Below are positions 10,818 to 19,100 of a stretch of DNA of 64,000 nt, piece by piece. The notes under the pieces were generated by a model. It made no database searches, was not told the DNA's origin, and saw nothing but the letters and a program-made list of their open reading frames with translations. The stretch is from contig NZ_RSEC01000036.1 of NCBI RefSeq assembly GCF_003937945.1, positions 1,054,001 to 1,118,000 of the forward strand, written 5' to 3'. The translations under genes were made by a program, and so were the position numbers. The first letter of the stretch is position 1. Every line of letters starts with the position of its first letter. The DNA comes from Amycolatopsis eburnea (GTDB lineage: Bacteria; Actinomycetota; Actinomycetes; Mycobacteriales; Pseudonocardiaceae).

Positions 10818-12110
10818 GTGACGATCAGCGCCGGTGCCGAGACCAGCCGACAGGGCCCCCGGGAGCTGTTGAAGGACCCGGACTTCCGGCGTCTGCTCTT
10901 CACCCGCTTCGCCGCCAGCTGGGGCGACGGCGTCTTCCGCGCCGGGCTCGCCGGAGCCGTGCTGTTCAACCCCGAGCGCGGCGCCAACCCGCTGGCCATC
11001 GCCGGCGGGTTCGCCGCGTTGCTGCTTCCGTACTCCGTGGTCGGGCCCTTCGCGGGCGCGTTGCTGGACCGGTGGGACCGCCGTCGCGTCCTGATCTTCG
11101 CGAACCTGCTCCGCGGGCTGGCGATCGTCGCCGCGTCCGCCGCTGTCGGACTCGGGTTCGGCGGGCTCGGGCTGTTTTCGCTGGCACTGGCCGCGGAAGG
11201 CATCTCGCGCTTCATCGGCTCCGGGCTTTCGGCGTCGCTGCCGCACGTCGTGCGCGCCGAGAGCGTCGTGACGGCGAACGCCTTCGCGACGACGCTCGGG
11301 TCCGTGGTCGCCGTCATCGGCGGCGGGTGCGCGATCGGCCTGCGCGCGCTCTTCGGCGGCGACGACGTCGGATCGGCCGAGACCACCGCGTTCGCCGTCG
11401 TCGGCACGCTGGTCTCGGCGTTCATCGCGCGCGGGTTCGCCAGGGGCGTGCTCGGCCCGTCCGTGGTCGACGAGCCGACGAACCCGGTGCTGGCCGTCGC
11501 GCGCGGGCTGGCGGACGGCGCCCGCCACGCCTGGCGCGCGCCCAGCGTCACGGCCGGGTTTCTGGCGCTGTTCGCGCACCGGGCGTCGTTCGGGGTGTCG
11601 CTGCTGGTCACCGTGCTGCTGATGCGCAACTACTTCACCGACCACGGGCTCTTCCGCGCCGGCCTGCCCGGGCTGGGGCAGATGGCCGCGCTCGCCGGCA
11701 CCGGCCTGCTGCTGGCCGGGCTGCTGACCGCGCGGCTCATCCGCAGGTTCGGCCGGCTGCGCGCGGTGCTCGGCTCGCTGCTGCTGGCGGCGATCGCGCA
11801 GTCCGCGCTGGGCCTGCCGATGGTGCTGCCGCTGGCGCTGCTCGCGTCGTTCGTGATCACCGGGGCGGGGCAGGTGCTCAAGCTCTGCGTCGACTCGTCG
11901 ATCCAGCTCGACGTCGCCGACGAGGCACGCGGCCGGGTGTTCGCGCTGTACGACACGCTCTTCAACATCACGCAGGTCGCCGCGGTGTCACTGGCCGCGC
12001 TCGTCGTGCCGGACGACGGCCGCGCGCCGGGCCTGCTCATCGCCGCGACGGCCTGCTACCTCGTCGGCGGGGCCGGGTACGCGCTGGCCCGGCGGCGCGC
12101 GATTCGCTGA
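10818..12110 (+). CDS. MFS transporter
   Basis: 430 residues, GTG start. A TACTCT hexamer sits about 9 nt upstream, consistent with a leaderless message. After a short cytosolic start (LKDPDFRRLLFTRFAASWGDGV) there are about 12 hydrophobic segments. The signature loop between helices 2 and 3 is DRWDRRRVLIFANLLRG, a typical MFS motif A variant (D-R-x-x-R-R). The protein resembles drug-efflux type MFS permeases, but no substrate can be assigned. A 200-bp gap separates it from the divergent YqgE gene and a 90-bp gap from the YbaB-like gene downstream. Confidence 0.85.
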   Translation: MTISAGAETSRQGPRELLKDPDFRRLLFTRFAASWGDGVFRAGLAGAVLFNPERGANPLAIAGGFAALLLPYSVVGPFAGALLDRWDRRRVLIFANLLRGLAIVAASAAVGLGFGGLGLFSLALAAEGISRFIGSGLSASLPHVVRAESVVTANAFATTLGSVVAVIGGGCAIGLRALFGGDDVGSAETTAFAVVGTLVSAFIARGFARGVLGPSVVDEPTNPVLAVARGLADGARHAWRAPSVTAGFLALFAHRASFGVSLLVTVLLMRNYFTDHGLFRAGLPGLGQMAALAGTGLLLAGLLTARLIRRFGRLRAVLGSLLLAAIAQSALGLPMVLPLALLASFVITGAGQVLKLCVDSSIQLDVADEARGRVFALYDTLFNITQVAAVSLAALVVPDDGRAPGLLIAATACYLVGGAGYALARRRAIR

Positions 12111-12145
12111 CGCAAAGACCCGAACCGGTCACGATGACTGCTCCA

Positions 12146-12175
12146 TTGGCATTAGGGTGACGAGCGATCATTAGT
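12146..12175 (+). promoter_or_regulatory. possible promoter of the toxin/immunity operon
   Basis: TTGGCA (12146-12151) and ATTAGT (12170-12175) are separated by 18 nt and lie about 27 nt before the GTG of the first gene in the block. It matches a housekeeping-type promoter loosely; no operator was recognised. Confidence 0.35.
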
Positions 12176-12201
12176 AGGTTCGAGGGACACCGGGGGCACC
12201 T

Positions 12202-12789
12202 GTGACCACCGCGGGCGACGACCGTGCACGGCTCGAAGCACGCAATGCCGCGATGAAGGACCAGATGGACACCCTCCTGGAGAACTTCGAGCGGCAGACC
12301 GCGCAGCTGCGCGACGCCCAGGCCGCGGCCGCCGAGACCACCGCGCAGGTGAGTTCGCCCGACGGCCTGGTCCGCGCCACGATCGACGCCGGTGGCAGCC
12401 TCGCGAAGCTCGAATTCGCGCCGACCACCTTCGAGCGCACGACTCCCGCACAGCTCGCGAACACCGTCCAGACGTTGGTGCGGCAAGGGTCGCTGCAGGT
12501 CAAGCAGAAGATCGCGGACCTGATGGCGCCGATCACCGAAGGGCTGCCGGACCTCGCCGACCTGGTCGAGGGCGCGCCGTCGCTGGCCGGGCTGGTACCG
12601 CAGATCCCCGAGTTCGTCGAGGAAGAAGCGCCCGCGCCGCGTCCGGAGTCGTTCGAAGACGGCGGTTCGATCCTGCGCAACGAGCAAGCGCCCCCGATGC
12701 CGGCCCCGAAGCCGGCCCCCAAGCGCGTCCGCCCGCCGCGGGACGACGACGAAGAGCCGCCGTCGTCCTGGATGACGAGGGGTGACTGA
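12202..12789 (+). CDS. YbaB/EbfC-like protein at head of the toxin locus
   Basis: 195 residues, GTG start. The first 45 residues form a helix rich in charged and Gln residues (MDTLLENFERQTAQLRDAQ). They are followed by the YbaB fold pattern: SPDGLVRATIDAGGSLAKLEF, then helices with LVRQGSLQVKQKI. The last 60 residues are an acidic, proline-rich tail ending RDDDEEPPSSW. YbaB/EbfC proteins bind nucleic acid, but in Actinobacteria such proteins are also recurrent first genes of WXG100/ESX effector loci, where their role is not established. The stop overlaps the next start by one nucleotide (TGATG). Confidence 0.75.
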   Translation: MTTAGDDRARLEARNAAMKDQMDTLLENFERQTAQLRDAQAAAAETTAQVSSPDGLVRATIDAGGSLAKLEFAPTTFERTTPAQLANTVQTLVRQGSLQVKQKIADLMAPITEGLPDLADLVEGAPSLAGLVPQIPEFVEEEAPAPRPESFEDGGSILRNEQAPPMPAPKPAPKRVRPPRDDDEEPPSSWMTRGD

Positions 12790-13112
12790 TGCCGGAGGGG
12801 GGATCCGGCTTCACCGCGGAACCCGACGCGGTCCTGCGCGCGTCGAACGGCCTGGTCACGGCCGCGGACGGACTCGACAACGCGGTCAAGGCGCTGCAGA
12901 GCGCGCTCGCCGCGCAGGGTGAGTGCTGGGGGACCGACGACTCCGGCAAGGAGTTCGCGAAGGACTACGTGCCGGGCGCGCAGGGCGCCGTCGAAGGGTT
13001 CACCAACCTCGTGCAGGGGCTGCGGGGGATGCAGCAGAACGTCGCCAAGTCGATGAAGGCCCTCTCGGGTGCCGACGAAGACGTGACGTCCCAGCTGAGC
13101 AAGGGGCATTGA
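12789..13112 (+). CDS. WXG100-like type VII secretion target protein
   Basis: 107 residues, the size of a WXG100/EsxA-type protein. Two predicted helices (residues about 10-42 and 55-95) flank a turn reading CWGTDDSGKEFAKDY, where WGT takes the place of the canonical W-x-G followed by the usual helix cap. It probably folds as a helical hairpin and either pairs with the N-terminal WXG-like part of the giant protein encoded 3 nt downstream or is itself an ESX substrate. Translational coupling to the YbaB-like gene (one-nt overlap) supports a single operon. Confidence 0.8.
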   Translation: MPEGGSGFTAEPDAVLRASNGLVTAADGLDNAVKALQSALAAQGECWGTDDSGKEFAKDYVPGAQGAVEGFTNLVQGLRGMQQNVAKSMKALSGADEDVTSQLSKGH

Positions 13113-13115
13113 CGC

Positions 13116-16100
13116 GTGGGTATGGAGATGCCCGACGCGGTCAAGTGGCTGCTGCCGATCGTCGTCGGGGAGAGCTGGCCCGAGGGCGACGAGACCAAGC
13201 TGCGCGCACTGCGCGACGCGTGGCACACGGCGTCGACGGCGATCGCGCCGGCGTCCGAGGCGGGCAACCAGGCAGCGTCCGGCATCCGCGACAACTGGAC
13301 CGGCGACGGCGCGGACGCGTTCGCCGAGCAGTGGAAGAAGTTTGTCGAGGGCGACGAGGCGTACTTCAAGCAGCTGGCCGACGCGGCTCGGGCGCTGGGT
13401 GATTCGTGTGATCAGACGGCGTTGGACGTCGAGTACACGAAGTACATGATCATCATCTCGCTGATCGTGCTGGCCGCCCAGATCGCGGCGATGATCGCGG
13501 CGGCGGCGGTCACGTTCGGCGGCTCGACGGCGGGGATCGCGCCGGCCCAGATCGCGACGCGGATGACCGTGCAGATGCTGTTCCGGCAGCTGCTCGAGAA
13601 GCTGGCGCAGCAGGGGTTCAAGCAGGTCGCGAAGGAGCTGCTGGAGAAGCTGCTCAAGCAGGGCCTCAAGAAGATCGGCATGGAGGTCCTCAAGAACGAG
13701 GCCATCAACCTCGGCATGGACGCGGGTATCCAAGGCCTGCAGATGGCGAAGGGCGACCGCAAGGACTGGGACTGGTCGAAGACCTCGGACGCGGCGATCT
13801 CGGGCGCGGTCGGCGGCGTCGTCGGGGCGGCTTCGGGGTCCATCGGGCGCGGGGCGACCGAGGGGTTGTCGCACAGTGCCGGTGGACAGGTCGCGGACGC
13901 TGCCATGCGGGCGGGGGCGCGGGGCGCGGTCGAGGGCGTCGCGCAGACGGTCGGGCAGGCGGCGGTTACCGGGGATCTCGGGTCGTTGACGCCGGAGCAG
14001 CTGCTGATGGGCGCTTCGAGCGGGGCGGTCGGGGGTGCGGTTGGCGGGGCGAAGGAGCAGCTGCACTCGGTTCACGAGGCGAACATTCCGCGGGCGGAGC
14101 CTGATTCGGGGTCTGATTCTGGGTCGGGCTCGCGTGGGGAGTCGGAGGGGCGGGAGTCCGCGCCCGAGGGGCGGTCCGAGTCGGCGGGTCGGTCCGAGTC
14201 GGCGCCTGAGTCGGGTGGCGAACAGGCGCGGGGGGAGTCCGCGCCTGAGTCGCGGGGTGAACGGCCTCAGCAGGAATCTGCGCCCGAGTCTCGGGATGAA
14301 CAGTCGCGGCACGAGTCGGGTGGCGAACAACCTCGGCAGGAGTCCGCGCCAGAGACGCGCGGCGAACAGGCGCGGCAGGAATCTGCGCCCGAATCGCGGG
14401 CCGAACAACCTCGGCAGGAATCTGCGCCTGAGCCTCGCGGCGAACAACCTCGGCCGGAGTCGGCGCCGGAGACGCGAAGCGACCAGCCCGAGGCTCGGCG
14501 AGAGTCCGCACCCGAGTCCGGTGGCGAACAGCCGCGGCAACAGTCCGCGCCGGAGACACGGGGCGAGGCACCCGAACCTCGGCAGGAGTCCGCACCTGAA
14601 TTGCGGAGTTCCGAACCCGAGGTGCGTCGGGAGCAGCCGTCGTCCGCCCCCGCCGAGCCGCGGTCGGAACCCGAGGCGCGGAGCGCACCGGATCCTGAGC
14701 CGCAGCAACGCGCGGCGAGCCCGGCTCCAGTCGCCCACCAACCCGAGTCACATCGGGCAGCAACGGAACCCCAGGGCGGCTACGGCATGGCGCCGCCCCC
14801 GGACCTCGGCCGCCAGAGCGGCGGACGTCCGCTGGACAACGTCGGGGCAGCGGGTTTCACGGGCGGCCAGAGCCAGCCGTTCGCGGCCGATGCCGGACCG
14901 GCGCCGATCCAGGGCGGTGGGTCGCCACAGTCGCCGGGTGGGTTCACGCCGCCGCCCCCACCGCCGGGCATGCCGGCCGGCGGTCAGGGGTCGATGCCGT
15001 CTCGCGGTGGCGAGCAGCCGCGGATGGCGGATCCGCGCCGGATGATGCAGGGCGGGCAGCCGCCGCTGGCGGGGCCGCCGTCGGGGTTGCCAGGTGGGCA
15101 ACGGACTGGTCGACCGCAACCGGGCGGCCCGGTTCCCCACGGTGGGCAGGCTTCGCGCGGCGGGCCGGGGGCGCACCCCGGTGGGCAGGCGGGCGGGCGG
15201 CCGCCGCATGCTGCGCAGTCTTTTCGGCAGGGTGGCCAGCCACCACACGGTGGGCAGCCGCACCGGCAAGGCCAGCCACCGCTCGGGCAACCGCACCAGC
15301 TCGGCGGGCAGCCACCACACAACGGGCAGCCACTCCAGCCGGGTGGCCCTGCCCCGCACGGTGGTCAGCAACCTCAGCCACCACACGGCGGGCAGCCACT
15401 CCAGCCGGGCGTCCAAGCACCGCACGGTGGTCAGCCACCCCAGCAAGGTCAGCCACCGCTCGGCGGGCAGCCACACCAGCAAGGCGGGCAGCCACCACAC
15501 AACGGCCAGCCACCCCAGCAAGGTCAGCCACCGCTCGGCGGGCAGCCACACCAGCAAGGCGGGCAGCCACCACACAACGGCCAGCCACCCCAGCAAGGTC
15601 AGCCACCGCTGGGTGGACAGCCGCATCAGCAAGGTGGGCGACCGCCGCAGGGTGGGCAGGCCGGGGGGCCGCCGCGGCAGGGTGGGCCTGCTCCGCAGGA
15701 TCCGCGGTGGTTGCTGCACGGTGGGCAGCCGCCGGTGCCGGGTGGGCCGGTGGTTCGTGGTGGGCAGCCGCAGGGCGGGCCGCCGCACAGCGGCGGGCCT
15801 CAGGGTGGGCCGCCGCGAGGTGGGGCTCAGGGTGGGCCGCCGCCGGTTGGGGGGCCGGTGCATCCTCGGGGGCCTGGTGGGCAGCCGCCGCAGGGTGGGG
15901 TGCCTCCGCATGAGCCGCGGCGGATGCCGCCTGTGGGTGGGCAGTGGCCTGCCGGGTATCCGAATCAGCCTCGGGGGCCGCAGGGGCCGGGGCCGCATCC
16001 TGGTGGGCGTCCGCCGATGCCGCCTCCGCCGGGTGGGCGTCCGCCGGTGCCTTCGCACGATCCTCGGGTGGGGCCGCCGCGTGGGCCGTTCGAGCCGCCT

Positions 16101-19100
16101 CGGCCGGTGCACCCGGGTGAGCAGCAACCGCCTGTCGCGCACGAGACGCGCGACGAGCAGCGCCCAGCCGCACCGGCGTCGGCCGAGCGCGCCGGTGTCG
16201 AGGCGACGGCTCAGCACACCGCTGAGCAGCGCTCAGTGGAGCCGGAAACCGGCACGCAAGAGCCGCGCGCCGGCGAGCAGCCAAACGCTCAGCACGCCAC
16301 CGAACAACGCCCGGCGGAGCCGGAAACCGGCACGCGCGATCAGCGGTCGGCAGAACCGGAAACGGCTACCCGCGAACAACAGCCGCCTACCAGCGACGAC
16401 TCGCCGGGCGCCGCGGAGCAGCCGACGGCCGAGCGTGCTGCGGAACAGCGCCCGACTCAGCCCGAAAACGCCACGCGCGAACAACAGCCGCCTACCAGCG
16501 ACGACCACGGCACAGCAGAACCGCGCGCCGCGGAGGACCCGGCGGCTGAACAGCGCGCGGAAGAACCCGAAGCGCACGCCGGCGAAGAACACCGCGAAGC
16601 GACCGCGGAACAAGCACCCCGGCCCCACGAGCCCTACCTCGACGACGGTGACTTCCACACCGATGATCCCGCTGGGATCCGGCGGGTCGAGGACACCTTC
16701 ATGGACTCCGGGCGCCAAAGCCTGGAAGACGGCGAGTGGCGGCACGAACAGGTCCGCCGCGAGGCGCTCGGCAAGCGCGACGAGCACCATCCCGGGATGT
16801 CCGACGACGGGGCTTTCGCCGTCCACGCCTACACGCGGTACGAGATGGTCGGGCCGCTCAACCGGGCGCTGCGGATGGGCGGTCCAGAGCTGGTCGACCT
16901 CGCCCCTCAAGCCGGGGCGCTCGTTTCCGGGCTGAACGAACTGCCGCCGCACGTCGGGACTGTTTCGCGGCGGGTGGACTTCGGGGGGAACCCCTCGCGG
17001 CTCGAGGCCTTCATCGCGCGGTTCCATGACGGGGCGCACATCACCGAGCCGTCGTTCCTCAGCTCCTCGAAGGTCGACGCCGATCACCCGCGCAGCAAGT
17101 TCCCCGGCGAAGTCGAGATGCGGATCCAGTCCAAGACCGGGCGCGACGTCGAGTCGATGGCCAGCATCGGGCACGAACGCGAGGTGCTCTTCAAGGCCGG
17201 GACGCAGTTCAAGATCACCGGCGTCGAAGAGGGGCCGGGGCACCCCAACCACAAGCCGAAGCCGGAGCCGGGGCAGCCGCACTACGTCGTGCACGCCGAG
17301 GAGATCGCGCCCGGGGATCCGCGGCACCTGGGGCCCGACGAGGCGCGGCAAGCCATCGAGCAGCGGCGGGCCGACGAGCGCGCCGACGAGGAACGCTTCC
17401 AGCGCGAGGCCGACGAAGAACTCGAGCAGTTCTACGCCGAGCACCCCGAGCTGCGGCCGGGAGACATGTCGAAGCTGACCGCCTTCGACGACCCGAACGC
17501 CACGCCGTTGCCCGAGCGGGTGCCGCCGGCGACCGGGGAGCCGGACGGCGGGTGGTCGCGGCTCGCCGAGCCGCTGGCGCCGGGTGGGCAGCCCGTGCTG
17601 CACGCCGGGTCGGTCGAGACCCCGCAGCAGCACGCGCGGCTCGTGCGGGACGCCGTTCCCGAGCTGGGCGCGGTCAACACCCGCAACCACTACGGCCCGG
17701 ACGCCCTGCAGAACGGCTTCCGGACCAACGCCGCCGAGTCGATGGTCGCGTTCGAACGGCGGATGAACGGCGAGGACGTCGTCGCCGGGCCCGCTCGGCA
17801 GCAGAGTCTCGGCGAACTGGGCGAGCAGCTCGGCGGGCAGTGGCACGGCCGGGGCAGCTTCGACGACGTCGCCCGTGACCTCGGGGAACGTCCCGTCGGC
17901 GCGCGGACGGCCGTCGCCTTCGAGACGCCGAACGGCGAGACGCGGCTGGTCGCCGGCGTGCACACCGAGCACGGGGTGCTCTTCGCCGATCCCGTGACCG
18001 GGCGGCTCGCCGAGCTGCCGCACGACGCCACCGGCATCCACGCCATGCCGCTCGGGGGCGGGGACGCGCCGCCGGTGCACCACGAGGGCATCGCCGACCG
18101 GCTCAACCCGACGACCGAACGGGTGCCGCACGACGAGGGCTACCTCTTCGACGGCGAGCACCGGGGCACCCCGGCCGACCACGAGAGCATCCGCCGCGCG
18201 GTCGGTGACGAGGACATCTACCAGCAGATCCACGACCGCGCGCTGGACCGCCGGGACGCCGCGGGGCTGCCGCTCACCGACGAGGGCGCCGTCGCGCTGC
18301 ACGGCTACACCCGCGGCGAGTACGCCTACGACGTCAACGAGGCCCTGCGGCGCGGCCCGGACCATCCCGGGTTCGACCTCGCGCACGAGAACACCCGCGC
18401 GATCGTGGACGGCCTCAACCAGGTCCCCCGCACGTCCGGGGAGAGCGTGCGCGGTATCGACGTCGGCGGCGATCCGCGGCTGGCCGAGCTGGTCGCCGGG
18501 CCGTACGAGCCGGGGGCGGTCGTCGTCGAGCCCGCGTTCTCGAGCGCGTCGATCAAGACCGGCGAGTTCTCGACGTCGAAGTTCGGCGACGACGTCGAGC
18601 TGCACGTCCGGTCGGACAACCTGCGCGACATCTCCAAGCTCGCCGAGAACCCGGGCGAGCGCGAGACACTTTCCCCGCCCGGCACCCAGCTCCTGGTGCA
18701 CGAACGCCGGCTCGAAATCACGCCCGAAGGCCGCCGCAAGTGGGTCATCGAGGCCGAGGAGATCGGGCCGGGCCACCCGCGCTACCTCGATCCCGAGGCC
18801 GCGCAGCAGAAGATGGCCGAGCGGCGCGCGGAAAACGACCACAACGCGGCCGAGTTCGAACGCCGCAGGCAAGCCGCGCTGATGGAGCGGCTCAACGGCT
18901 TCGACGAGCCCGAGCACGTCGCGCCGTCGCCGGAGCAGCCGACCGTCCACGACACCGTCGACGAGACGCCGGCCGAGCCGGTGCCCGCCGCCGAGCCGGG
19001 GCCAGACTACTCGCGGCTGGCGCGCTCGACGAACCCGCCCGCCGAACCGGCCATCCACGCCGGCGGGACGACGCCGAGCGAGCGCGCGGCCTACGTCCAG

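Noticed and set aside
15220..15660. Possible CRISPR array
   Set aside because: Repeat units are contiguous without unique spacers, are multiples of three, and continue a coding frame in the giant toxin.
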